Shown here piece after piece: positions 30,404-42,372 of a stretch of 64,000 nucleotides of DNA. Source of the DNA: Actinomyces glycerinitolerans (GTDB lineage: Bacteria > Actinomycetota > Actinomycetes > Actinomycetales > Actinomycetaceae); assembly GCF_900098745.1 (NCBI RefSeq), contig NZ_FQTT01000001.1, forward strand, positions 310,001-374,000, given 5' to 3'. The position numbers and the translations under genes were made by a program. How positions within the stretch are numbered: the first letter of the stretch is position 1; each line of letters starts with the position of its first letter. The notes under the pieces were generated by a model. It saw nothing but the letters and a program-made list of their open reading frames with translations, searched no databases and was not told where the DNA came from.

Positions 30404-30984
30404 TGGTCGCACCCGCTCGGGGCGTTCACGGCGTTATCCGCCATGGCGCCGTCGATCATGCCGTGCAGAAGCTCGACCGCATCATCCGCCCGTAGTTGTC
30501 CCGCGGCGACGGCGTAAACGCAGCCGATTAGGCTCATGTAGAAGCTTCCGGCGCACAGGACCACCCGGGAATGCTCGTCCGGCAGACCGAGCAACTCCGC
30601 CCAGCGTGAGGTGATGAGCGCTAGGACACGTCCCAGGCGCTCCTCATTGCCGGGCTCTGAGCCAATTGCGATGAGGGCGCGCAGATAGTCGCGCGATAGC
30701 TCCGTACCCTCGGCGGTCAGGCCGGGGGTGGCGACGACGAAAGCGCGCAGCGCCGCGCGAGGATCCTGTTCAGCGGCGAGCGCGCTCAGCGCCGCCTCGG
30801 TCGCCACCTCCTCCATGCAGGTAACGAACAACTGATCCTTAGTCCCCACTGAGACGACGGTGCCCGCGGAGACTCGTGCGGCGGCGGCGATCTGCCGCAC
30901 CGAGGTGTCGGCATACCCCTGTTTGAGGAACAGACGCCGCGCATGGCGGCGGACTGCGGCTTCAGTGGCGATACGTCGTTGCAT
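30400..30984 (-). CDS. TetR-family transcriptional regulator
   Basis: 194 aa from ATG 30984 with GGAGG nine bases upstream; a GTG at 31005 is weaker. N-terminal HTH (ARRLFLKQGYADTSVRQIAA and VSAGTVVSVGTKDQLF) is typical of TetR; the C-terminal ligand pocket is divergent. It is translationally coupled to the glycosyltransferase downstream, and probably represses the pair through the duplicated palindrome 20 bp upstream. Confidence 0.88.
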   Translation of the reverse strand: MQRRIATEAAVRRHARRLFLKQGYADTSVRQIAAAARVSAGTVVSVGTKDQLFVTCMEEVATEAALSALAAEQDPRAALRAFVVATPGLTAEGTELSRDYLRALIAIGSEPGNEERLGRVLALITSRWAELLGLPDEHSRVVLCAGSFYMSLIGCVYAVAAGQLRADDAVELLHGMIDGAMADNAVNAPSGCDQ

Positions 30985-31003
30985 CCCTCGGATCCTCCAA
31001 CCC

Positions 31004-31036
31004 ACTTCTGAACACGTTCACTTCTGAACACGTTCA
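31004..31036. promoter_or_regulatory. Tandem operator for the TetR regulator
   Basis: An exact 16-bp tandem duplication (ACTTCTGAACACGTTC at 31004-31019 and 31020-31035) contains two copies of the palindrome TGAAC-AC-GTTCA (31009-31020 and 31025-31036). Two dyads 16 bp apart immediately upstream of tetR are typical of autoregulation by cooperative TetR dimers. Confidence 0.7.
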
Positions 31037-31149
31037 GAATATGTGAATGTCTCGCGCCTGGCAAGGGTCGGGGGTTCGGTCGAGTGGCGCCGACCCCATC
31101 GACTCGCAACGGAAATCGCGCTCTACGAGTGGACGGCGAGGTCGGGACT

Positions 31150-32178
31150 TCAGGCGCGCGCCGACCGCGGCCGGGTCTGGCAGCGGGGGCAGAACACGTG
31201 GCTGCGGCCCCCGATCGTCTCGGCGCGCAGGAGCGCGCCGCAGCGTCGGCACTCCTGTCCGGCCCGCCCGTAGACCGCCAGGGAGCGGGCGAAGAAGCCG
31301 GCGGCGCCGTCGGCGTCCACGTACAGGGCGTCGAAGCTGGTGCCGCCCGCGGCCAGGGCCCGCTCCATGACCTCCCCGGTGGCATCCAGCAGGCGGGCGG
31401 TCACCCGCGGTCCCAGCGCACTGCCGCGGCGCAGGCCGTGGACGCGGGCGGCCCACAGTCCCTCGTCGGCGTAGATGTTGCCGATGCCGGAGACGATGCC
31501 CTGGTCCAGGAGCAGGGTCTTGACCGCCCGGTTGGAGTGGCGCATTTTGGCGACGACGGCTGGACGGTCCAGGTGCGGGTCGAGCAGGTCGCGGGCGATG
31601 TGCGTGACGTCGGCCGGTATCAGTGGCGCGAGGCTGCCGGCGCCCCCGGGGGCGCCGTCGGCGGTGGGCACCATGTCGGTCACCCGCAGGCCGCCGAACA
31701 TGCGCTGGTCCACCAGGTCCAGGACCGCGCCTCCGGGCGCGTCACCGGCGATGGGACTCAGGTGCAGGCGCACGCGCAGGTGCCGTGGGCGGGCGTCGGG
31801 GTCCTCCGCCGGGAGCGGGGCGCGCGTGGCGGTCAGGTCCACGCGGGGCGCGTCGGGGTCGCCCAGAAAGGCGTGGGCGTCGTCGCCGGACTCACGCGCG
31901 GCGAGCGCGCCGGGGGTGCCGTGCACCAGCAGCTGCCCACTCATGCCCAGGTGGGCAACCAGGGCGGCCCCGTCGTCGAGCGGCAGCCACAAGAACTTGC
32001 CGCGGCGCACCGCGGCGGTGAAGGTGCGGCCGGTCAGCCGCTGCACGAAGGCGTCCGCGCCGCCCTCCTGCCGACGCAGCGGCCGCGGATCGAAGATCTC
32101 CACACGCTCCACCATGCGGCCGGTCAGGTGGCGGGCCAGGCCGGCGCGGACGGTCTCGACCTCGGGCAGTTCCGGCAA
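31150..32178 (-). CDS. mutM: Formamidopyrimidine-DNA glycosylase
   Basis: 342 aa from a TTG at 32178, 4 bp after the rnc stop. This start is forced by biochemistry: the enzyme must begin (M)PELPEVET with Pro 2 as the Schiff-base nucleophile, and the sequence reads TTG-Pro-Glu-Leu-Pro-Glu-Val-Glu. Glu 3, the RRGKFLW lysine and the C-terminal zinc finger (CRRCGALL and CPRCQ) are present. It removes 8-oxoguanine and nicks the strand. It is longer than E. coli MutM (269 aa) because of insertions in the middle (about residues 85-170). Confidence 0.95.
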   Translation of the reverse strand: MPELPEVETVRAGLARHLTGRMVERVEIFDPRPLRRQEGGADAFVQRLTGRTFTAAVRRGKFLWLPLDDGAALVAHLGMSGQLLVHGTPGALAARESGDDAHAFLGDPDAPRVDLTATRAPLPAEDPDARPRHLRVRLHLSPIAGDAPGGAVLDLVDQRMFGGLRVTDMVPTADGAPGGAGSLAPLIPADVTHIARDLLDPHLDRPAVVAKMRHSNRAVKTLLLDQGIVSGIGNIYADEGLWAARVHGLRRGSALGPRVTARLLDATGEVMERALAAGGTSFDALYVDADGAAGFFARSLAVYGRAGQECRRCGALLRAETIGGRSHVFCPRCQTRPRSARA

Positions 32179-32182
32179 GGTT

Positions 32183-33058
32183 TCAGGCCCTCGTCGCGGC
32201 GTCGGCGGAACCGGTCGCCGCGGAGTCCGCGGTGTCCCCGGCGGCCTCCGCTCCGGGGACACCGGCGGCGGCGCCGAGGTCGGCGCGCAGGGCGTCGTTG
32301 ACCCCGGGCAGGCTCAGTCCGCCGTCGCCGCGCTCGGCCAGGATGGCGGCGTAGGCGGCCTCGGCCGCGGCGTGTTCGGCGATCTTCTTGGAGGAGCCGG
32401 AGCCCTCCCCGTACACGCGGCCGTCCACGTGGGCGCGCGCGGAGAACACGCGCTGGTGGTCGGGGCCCGTGCCCTCCACCTCGTAGCCGGGGTTGCCCAG
32501 GCCGTGCACGGCGGTCAGCTCCTGCAGGCTGGTCTTCCAGTCCAGGCCCGCCCCGCGCATGGAGGCGTCGTTGAGGAACCGGGACACCAGGCGCTCCACC
32601 ACCACGCGCACCGGTTCCAGGCCCGTGGTCAGGTAGGTGGCGCCGATGAGGGCCTCAACGGTGTCAGACAGGATGGAGTCCTTGTCGCGGCCGCCGTACA
32701 GCGACTCGCCGCGACCGAGTTTGATGAATTCGCCCAGCCCCAAGTCGCGGGCGACGGCGGCCAGGGCCGGCTCGGAGACGGTGGCGGCACGCATCTTGGC
32801 CAGCTGCCCCTCGGGCAGGTCCGGGTGGGTGCGGTACAGGTTCTCGGTGACGATGATGCCGAGCACCGAGTCCCCCAGGAACTCCAGGCGCTCATTGGTG
32901 GGCAGGCCGCCGTGCTCGTGCGCCCAGGAGCGGTGGGTCAGCGCCAGATCGAGCAGGTCGGCGTCGATGCGTTCGCCCCAGCGGAAGACGAGCGTGTCCA
33001 CGTCCTCACGCGCCGCGGATACGGCACGCTTCTGCTTGTGCTTGCGCCGCGAGCTCAT
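32183..33058 (-). CDS. rnc: Ribonuclease III
   Basis: 291 aa. Catalytic domain with [13 protein letters not shown] and [12 protein letters not shown] (metal-binding Glu/Asp), then a double-stranded RNA-binding domain (about 180-250) and a 40-residue Ala-rich tail. It cleaves rRNA precursors and structured mRNAs. Its start overlaps the yceD-like stop by 1 bp. Confidence 0.95.
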   Translation of the reverse strand: MSSRRKHKQKRAVSAAREDVDTLVFRWGERIDADLLDLALTHRSWAHEHGGLPTNERLEFLGDSVLGIIVTENLYRTHPDLPEGQLAKMRAATVSEPALAAVARDLGLGEFIKLGRGESLYGGRDKDSILSDTVEALIGATYLTTGLEPVRVVVERLVSRFLNDASMRGAGLDWKTSLQELTAVHGLGNPGYEVEGTGPDHQRVFSARAHVDGRVYGEGSGSSKKIAEHAAAEAAYAAILAERGDGGLSLPGVNDALRADLGAAAGVPGAEAAGDTADSAATGSADAATRA

Positions 33059-33672
33059 CAGCGCTGCGCCTCCTCGTCGTCGACGGCGGATCCGGCGGCC
33101 TCGGAGTCGGCCGCATCGGTGTCCGCGCCGTCGGGCAGCAGGCTCGCCAGAGCGGACCAGCGCGGGTCGAGCTGCTCGTGGTGGTGGTCGGCGGGCAGAT
33201 CATCCAGGCGCTCGCCGCACTGCGGGCACAGCCCCGCGCAGTCCTCGCGGCACAGCGGCTGGAACGGCAGGGCGAGCACGAGGGCGTCGCGCAGGGCGGG
33301 CTCGAGGTCGAGGGTGGACTCGCCGAGGATGAACAGTTCGTCGGCCTCTTCATCGCCCTCGGCGGCCTGGGCGCGGGCGGCCTCGGGGGTGAAGTAGAGC
33401 TCGTCGAAGGAGATGGTGGTGTCATCCTCGAGGTCGCGCAGGCAGCGCACGCACTGGCCGGTCAGGTGGACGTCGGCGTGTCCGCGCACCAGGACGCCGT
33501 TGTCCAGACTGGTCAGCTCGGCGTCCAGCACCAGCGGGCTGCCCTCGCGGGCGCCGATCATTTCGGCGCCGAGGTCGGCGGGGGCGGGGATCTCCAGATG
33601 GATGTTCTTGATCGACCCGACCTGCTGGGGCAGGTCGATGATGTCGACGACGAGTCCGGCCGTGGGAGCCAT
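33058..33672 (-). CDS. YceD/DUF177 family protein
   Basis: 204 aa. Conserved core with [11 protein letters not shown] and a Cys-rich site [18 protein letters not shown] likely to bind a metal. In most bacteria this gene precedes rpmF (L32), and the plant homologue has a role in rRNA processing. Here rpmF is missing and rnc follows directly with a one-base overlap. The C-terminal 40 residues are acidic and variable. Confidence 0.88.
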   Translation of the reverse strand: MAPTAGLVVDIIDLPQQVGSIKNIHLEIPAPADLGAEMIGAREGSPLVLDAELTSLDNGVLVRGHADVHLTGQCVRCLRDLEDDTTISFDELYFTPEAARAQAAEGDEEADELFILGESTLDLEPALRDALVLALPFQPLCREDCAGLCPQCGERLDDLPADHHHEQLDPRWSALASLLPDGADTDAADSEAAGSAVDDEEAQR

Positions 33673-33853
33673 GGCATTCCTCCTGGATGGTCTGAAGTCG
33701 CAGAGCCGCGCACTCGAAGCGGCGCAGCGCAGGCGAATCTACTCGCGGGCGGGCACTTCAGCCTAGCGGCGGCCCCGGCGACCGGCCCACCGGCCGCTAT
33801 GAGAAGGGCCCACCACCCACTCATGGGGAGTGTACGGAGCTCAACCGTCGGCC

Positions 33854-34441
33854 CTACCGGCCGCCCTTGGACCAGTTGCGCGTGGCGGCCGGGTCCACGG
33901 ACCAGCCGGCGAAGTGGCGGTTGGCCTCCTGCTGCTCCCGCTCCGCGGCCGCGGCATCGTTGGCAGCGGTCTCCAGACGGGCGGCCAGCGCGTCGCGGCC
34001 GGCCTGCACCTGCTCGGCGAGCTTGTCGATCTCGGCCTGCAGGGCGGCCAGGGAGCGGTCGGAGTAGTCGTCGGCCCCGTGGCGCAGCCGGGCGGCGCGC
34101 TCCTCGGCGGTGGAGATGATGGCGTCGGCGCGATCGTTGGCCATGCGCACGATGTTCTCCCCGGCGACGAGCCGCTCGGCCTCCTCCTGCGCATGGTTGA
34201 GGATGCGCCGGGACTCCTCCCGGCCCTGAGCGAGGACGGCGTCGGCGTCGGCGACGATCTCCTCGGCCCGGTGCACGGCGGTGGGGACGGCCTCGCGGGC
34301 GCGGTCGATCAGGTCGAGGGCCTCCTGACGGCCCACGATCGCGGAGGAGCTCATGGGCAGGGAACGGGCGGTGGAGACGAGTTCGTCCAGCTCATCGAGG
34401 ATGCGTAGCAGGTCGTCTCCGGCGTCGGCGCGGGTGGTCAC
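33854..34441 (-). CDS. SepIVA/DivIVA-like coiled-coil protein
   Basis: 195 aa, almost entirely alpha-helical and charged, with a heptad-like coiled coil from about residue 35 to 170. The position (between coaD and DUF177-rnc-mutM) matches mycobacterial SepIVA (Rv2927c), a DivIVA-domain-like division and cell-wall factor; homology is inferred from order, size and composition. The start overlaps the coaD stop as ATGA. The C-terminus is short and polar. It could also be read as a generic ATP-synthase-b-like coiled coil. Confidence 0.7.
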   Translation of the reverse strand: MTTRADAGDDLLRILDELDELVSTARSLPMSSSAIVGRQEALDLIDRAREAVPTAVHRAEEIVADADAVLAQGREESRRILNHAQEEAERLVAGENIVRMANDRADAIISTAEERAARLRHGADDYSDRSLAALQAEIDKLAEQVQAGRDALAARLETAANDAAAAEREQQEANRHFAGWSVDPAATRNWSKGGR

Positions 34442-35025
34442 GGGTTCGTCCTTCGGTTCTGCGGGTAAGGGGTTGCGGTGCTGGGGTCGGCCGCCGGCGC
34501 GGTGGTCGCCGCGGGGACCGGGGCGCTCGCCGTGCCGGGTGCCGGGGTGGCGAAGACGCGGGCGAGCGCGGCCGCGACGCTCGCGGGCACGAGCGCGGAG
34601 ACGTCCCCGCCGTGGCGGGCGACGTCCTTGACCAGCGAGGAGGATACGTGTGCGTGCGTGGGGGCGGCGGCCAGGAAGAAGGTCTCGGGGGCGCCCAACT
34701 CCCGGTTGAGCAGCGCCATGGGGACCTCGGCGTCAAAGTCGGTGCCGTTGCGCAGGCCCTTGACGATGGCGTCGGCGCCCCGCTGAGCGCAGAAGTCGGC
34801 GAGCAGACCGGGGACGACGGCGACCTCCGCCCCCGGGATGTGCGCCAGTGCGGCGCGGGCCAGCGCGACCCGCTCGTCAATGGTGAACAGGCGGGAGGAG
34901 TCCTTGGCGGCGTTGTGGGCGACGCCGAGGATGACGCGGTCGAACAGGGTGGCGGCGCGGCGCACGACGTCGACGTGCCCGAGGGTGATCGGGTCGAAGG
35001 TTCCGGGGTATACGGCGAGCGTCAC
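34438..35025 (-). CDS. coaD: Phosphopantetheine adenylyltransferase
   Basis: 195 aa. Nucleotidyltransferase motif YPGTFDPITLGH, KGLRNGTDFDAE (phosphopantetheine site) and HVSSSLVKDVARHGGDVS. It transfers AMP from ATP to 4'-phosphopantetheine in CoA synthesis. A Pro/Ala/Thr-rich tail of about 35 residues extends past the usual 160-residue length. Confidence 0.95.
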   Translation of the reverse strand: MTLAVYPGTFDPITLGHVDVVRRAATLFDRVILGVAHNAAKDSSRLFTIDERVALARAALAHIPGAEVAVVPGLLADFCAQRGADAIVKGLRNGTDFDAEVPMALLNRELGAPETFFLAAAPTHAHVSSSLVKDVARHGGDVSALVPASVAAALARVFATPAPGTASAPVPAATTAPAADPSTATPYPQNRRTNP

Positions 35026-35115
35026 GCTGTGAGGCTAGCGGAACGACCCCGGCGGGTGGGGACGCGCGCCGCGGCCGGGACGCCGCAGCGCTCGGCCGGC
35101 GACCGGGAACCGACA

Positions 35116-38724
<3,609 letters not shown>

Positions 38725-38835
38725 CTACTGGCAGCGTCATGCAGTGGCGTAGCTGCCCGCCGCCCCTCGTCGAGGCGGGCACCAGTAACGCTTCGAGGTC
38801 GGTCGTCACCATTCAGACAGGGCCGATTCGACGCA

Positions 38836-38955
38836 TGTCCGGAATCGGCACAAACGCCGGAGTCGGCGCTCCGGCCCGACAGCACAACCGCGTGATTCCA
38901 ACGACTGTCGGGACTTGTCTTGGCACGGCAGGTCTGTTGGTGCTGATTCTGGATG
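38836..38955. repeat. 120-bp intergenic repeat, copy B
   Basis: Same length and design as copy A at 28182-28301: begins TGTCC, carries GGCACAAA at offset 11 and CCGCGTGATTCCAAC at offset 52. Its last 30 bp are an imperfect inverted copy of the first 30. The right end is more degenerate (GGATG instead of GGACA). Confidence 0.75.
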
Positions 38956-39224
38956 CGGAGTCCCGCAACCTCAACCACATCAGATCGACGGAGTACCGAT
39001 GGCCGCCAAGCCGGCTTCTACGCACTAACGCACGGACTGGAATCAGAAGAGTACCTGCCACTGCTGGAGGCAACATGCCACGACGTCCTTCAGGCCACCT
39101 ACCGGCCGCCAACGAGGTCCAGTGCGGCCGGGGCACCCACCACTCACCTGAGGCCGCCCAGCAGTCCAGTTCCTCGGCCCAGGAGTGGAAGACCGTGTTC
39201 GCCAGCCAAATTTCAGCGGAGAAG
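38956..39224. other. Region without recognised gene, possible remnant
   Basis: 269 bp between two mobile-looking repeats, lower in GC than the neighbours. A plus-strand frame near 39010-39110 reads ALTHGLESEEYLPLLEA, and a minus-strand frame near 39130-39250 reads DGHFSAEIWLANTVFHSW. Both look protein-like, neither has a good start, and neither is recognised. It may be the worn remains of an inserted gene. Confidence 0.35.
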
Positions 39225-39355
39225 TGTCCATCGGTGACCACTTTGACCTTCACCCGCGTATTGTCCGAATCGACGTTGGCGTAGTTGCAAGGGTTTGAGG
39301 AAGTTTCTTCTAGATACTAACCACTCCTTTCCGCCAAAGTGGTCACCGATGGACA
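39225..39355. mobile_element. MITE-like element with 21-bp perfect inverted ends
   Basis: The 21 bp at 39225-39245 (starting TGTCCATCGGTG and ending CACTTTG) are the exact reverse complement of 39335-39355. The 89 bp between them encode nothing. The size and terminal structure suit a non-autonomous transposon or a deleted insertion sequence. No target-site duplication is clear. Its right end is 25 bp from the rsmD start, so it may carry part of that promoter. Confidence 0.65.
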
Positions 39356-39380
39356 TTCCTCGCCCCTGTAGGCTCGTCCC

Positions 39381-39995
39381 ATGACCAGGATCGTGGCCGG
39401 GAGCGCCGGCGGGCGCCGGATCGACGTGCCCGCGGCCGGCACCCGCCCCACCTCCGAGCGGGTGCGTGAAGCCCTGTTCGGCCGGCTCGAGCACTACGGC
39501 GTCATCGCCGACGCGCGCGTGCTGGACCTGTGCGCGGGCTCGGGCGCACTCGGTCTGGAGGCGGCCAGCCGCGGCGCCACCGACGTGACCCTGGTGGACG
39601 CCTCCCGCCGCGCCACCCGCGTGTGCGATGCCAACATTCGCGCCCTCGGTCTGCGCGGGGTGCGCAGCGCCACCGCGAAGGTGGAAGCCTTCCTGGCCGG
39701 GCCGGCGGGTGCGCCCGTGGACCTGGTCATGCTCGATCCGCCCTACGACGTCGACGAGACCACACTGGCGGCCATGCTGGCCCCGCTCCCCCGCCGCCAA
39801 GACCCGTGGATGGCGCCGGGCGCGGTGGTCGTGGTCGAGCGCTCTTCGCGCTCCCCCGAGCCGTCCTGGCCCGCGGGCCTGCGCCGGTTCTCCACGCGCA
39901 AGTACGGGGAGACCACGCTCTGGTTCGCCGAGCCCGACGACGGCGCGCCCTCCAACGACGGCGCTGCGGCCGACGCAGAACCCGCCGCGCACTGA
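39381..39995 (+). CDS. rsmD: 16S rRNA (guanine966-N2)-methyltransferase
   Basis: 204 aa. N-terminal RIVAGSAGGRRIDVP and RPTSERVREALFGRL are signatures of the family; SAM-binding VLDLCAGSGALGLEA and catalytic DPPY (MLDPPYDVD) are present. It modifies 16S rRNA during 30S assembly. It is on the plus strand, opposite to coaD and recG, while in many actinobacteria all three share a strand. Confidence 0.94.
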   Translation: MTRIVAGSAGGRRIDVPAAGTRPTSERVREALFGRLEHYGVIADARVLDLCAGSGALGLEAASRGATDVTLVDASRRATRVCDANIRALGLRGVRSATAKVEAFLAGPAGAPVDLVMLDPPYDVDETTLAAMLAPLPRRQDPWMAPGAVVVVERSSRSPEPSWPAGLRRFSTRKYGETTLWFAEPDDGAPSNDGAAADAEPAAH

Positions 39996-40065
39996 ATCGG
40001 CCCTCCCGAGCCGTGGGCCTGGCGGATCCGGCCCGCCCGACCCGCATCGGTGCGCGCCCGACGCG

Positions 40066-42366
40066 TCATGACCGCTCCAGGTAGGCGCCGGCCTCCTCAT
40101 CCAGACGGTCGGCGATGGCGGCGGCCAGGTCCCGGTGCTCGGCCAGGGTCGGGTCGGCGGCAATGACCGTCTCCGCCTGCTTCCGCGCCCGGGCGATGAG
40201 CGCGCCGTCACGGCTCACGCGCAGCAGATCCAGGTCGCTGCGCCGACCCGACTGGGCGGCGCCGAGCACATTGCCCTCGCTGCGCAGTTCCAGGTCGGCC
40301 TCCGCCAGTTTAAAGCCGTCGCTGATATCCCCGAAGGCCTTGAGCCGGTGGTAGGCGGGCGACCCGACCTCCACGCCGGTCACCGCCACGCACACCGACT
40401 CCCGCTCACCGCGCCCGACGCGTCCGCGCAGCTGATGCAGCTGGGACAGGCCGAAGCGGTCGGCGTCCAGGATCACCATCATGGAGGCGGACGGCACGTC
40501 CACGCCCACCTCCACCACGGTGGTGCACACCAGCACGGGGGTGCGCCCGGAGATGAAGTCCACCATGGCGGCGTCCTTCTCCGCGGCGCTCATCCGGCCG
40601 GTCAGGGTGCCGACCCCCACGCCCGCGAGCGCCGGCTCGGCGGCCAGCTGCTGCGCCCAGTCGACGACGGCGGCCGGCGGCCGGGTCGGGGCCGCCTCCT
40701 GGGGCAGTTCCCCGCCCTCGTCGAGGAGCGCGCCCGGCAGCTCCGGCTCCTCCTGATCGGCTCCGGCGGCGTCATCGGCGTCAATGCGCGGGCATACCAC
40801 GTACACGCGTCCGCCGGCGGCCACCTCCTCGGCGGCGCGCTTCCAGATGCGCTCCACCCAGGGCTCGCGCGCCCAGGGCACCAGGCTGGTGGCGACCGGG
40901 CGGCGACCGCCGGGCAGCTCGTCGAGCACGGCCGTGTCCAGGTCCCCGAAGATGGTCATGGCAATGGTGCGCGGGATGGGGGTGGCGGTCATGACCAGCA
41001 GGTGTGGGGTGCGCTGGGCGCCGGTGGCCGGGTCGGTGACGCCACCGCGCTCGCGCAGAGCGTCGCGCTGGGCGACGCCGAAGCGGTGTTGCTCGTCCAC
41101 CACGACCAGCCCGAGGAAGGGGATCTGCACGGTCTGGGACAGCAGGGCGTGGGTGCCCACCACGATGGTCGGCTCCCCGGCGGCCAGGTCGGCCAGCAGT
41201 TGGCGGCGCTGCGCGGGCGGGGTGGAGCCGGTCAGCAGCCGCACGCGGGTGGCGCGCTGGGCGCCGCCGAGCATGCCCGCGTGCGCGAGCGGACCCAGCA
41301 GGGCCTCCAGTGAGGCGCGGTGCTGGGCCGCCAGGATCTCGGTGGGCGCGAGCAGGGCGGCCTGTCCACCGGCATCGACCACCTGCAGCATGGCGCGCAG
41401 GGCGACCAGGGTCTTGCCGGAGCCGACGTCGCCTTGGAGCAGCAGCTGCATGGGGACGGTGGAGTTCAGCGCGTCGGCGATCTGGCCGCCCACGCGCACC
41501 TGCCCGGCGGTGAGGGGGTACGGCAGGGCGGCGTCCAGGTCCGCCAGGAGGGACTCCTCGCCGGGGATGGGCCAGGCGACGGCGGTGTGCTCGGCGGCGT
41601 GCTGGACACGCCGCTGCACCAGGGCGGCCTGCAGCACGAAGGCCTCCTCGTGACGCAGGCGACGGCGGGCCTCACGCCACTGGGTGGCGTCCTCGGGGGT
41701 GTGTACCCACCGGTAGGCGGTGTAGGCGTCCACCAGGTGCTCGGTGGTGCGCACCGGCTCTGGCAGCGGCTCGGGGACGTCCGCGGGGCCGATCTGGTCC
41801 AGGATGGTGCGCACGGCTCGCCCCACCAGCCAGGAGGGCAGGGACTCGGTGCCCGGATAAATGGGCATGGGGCGGGCCAGCAGCGCCTCGCGCTCGGCGT
41901 CGTCGAGTTCGTCGAGGACCTGGAAGCGGGTGCTGGCCAGCTGCAGGCGGCCGTGGCGCAGCCCGACCTTGCCGTACAGCAGCACGGTGGTGCCGGGGGC
42001 AAGCTGTTCGGCGTGGTGGTGCATCTGGCCGGGATTGCCGAACATCACCAGGCCCATGGTGGTCACCCCGTCGGTGACGGTCGCCTCCATCAGGGCCGGT
42101 GGCCGGCCGGAGCGGGTACGGCGGGCGGCGGCGCGCACCACCTGCGCCTGGATGGTGGCCTGCTCACGATCCTTGAGGGTGCGCAGGTCGGTCAGGTCCC
42201 CCCAGGTGTCGTAGCGGCGCGGGAACAGGCGTAGCAGCCCGCGTGGGGTGGTGATGCCCTGCTTGGCGAGCTGGGTGGCGGTCGTCTTGCCGATCAGCCG
42301 GTCCAGGGGCCGGTCGAGTAGGGGCACGGCTCCGCGCGGGCGGCGGGCACTACTGGGGGTGGTCAT
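40066..42366 (-). CDS. recG: ATP-dependent DNA helicase RecG
   Basis: 766 aa. OB-fold wedge domain (about 60-160) and two RecA-like helicase domains: Walker A GDVGSGKT, DEXH box VVDEQHRFG, motif III MTATPIPRT, motif VI LHQLRGRVGRGERES. It remodels stalled replication forks. It is convergent with rsmD and 6 bp downstream of the DAK2 gene on the same strand. Confidence 0.96.
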   Translation of the reverse strand: MTTPSSARRPRGAVPLLDRPLDRLIGKTTATQLAKQGITTPRGLLRLFPRRYDTWGDLTDLRTLKDREQATIQAQVVRAAARRTRSGRPPALMEATVTDGVTTMGLVMFGNPGQMHHHAEQLAPGTTVLLYGKVGLRHGRLQLASTRFQVLDELDDAEREALLARPMPIYPGTESLPSWLVGRAVRTILDQIGPADVPEPLPEPVRTTEHLVDAYTAYRWVHTPEDATQWREARRRLRHEEAFVLQAALVQRRVQHAAEHTAVAWPIPGEESLLADLDAALPYPLTAGQVRVGGQIADALNSTVPMQLLLQGDVGSGKTLVALRAMLQVVDAGGQAALLAPTEILAAQHRASLEALLGPLAHAGMLGGAQRATRVRLLTGSTPPAQRRQLLADLAAGEPTIVVGTHALLSQTVQIPFLGLVVVDEQHRFGVAQRDALRERGGVTDPATGAQRTPHLLVMTATPIPRTIAMTIFGDLDTAVLDELPGGRRPVATSLVPWAREPWVERIWKRAAEEVAAGGRVYVVCPRIDADDAAGADQEEPELPGALLDEGGELPQEAAPTRPPAAVVDWAQQLAAEPALAGVGVGTLTGRMSAAEKDAAMVDFISGRTPVLVCTTVVEVGVDVPSASMMVILDADRFGLSQLHQLRGRVGRGERESVCVAVTGVEVGSPAYHRLKAFGDISDGFKLAEADLELRSEGNVLGAAQSGRRSDLDLLRVSRDGALIARARKQAETVIAADPTLAEHRDLAAAIADRLDEEAGAYLERS

Positions 42367-42372
42367 GGGGGC

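Noticed and set aside
38813..39253. 146-codon minus-strand gene
   Set aside because: It runs through copy B and into the inverted-end element, has no Shine-Dalgarno, and its second half is repeat-derived.
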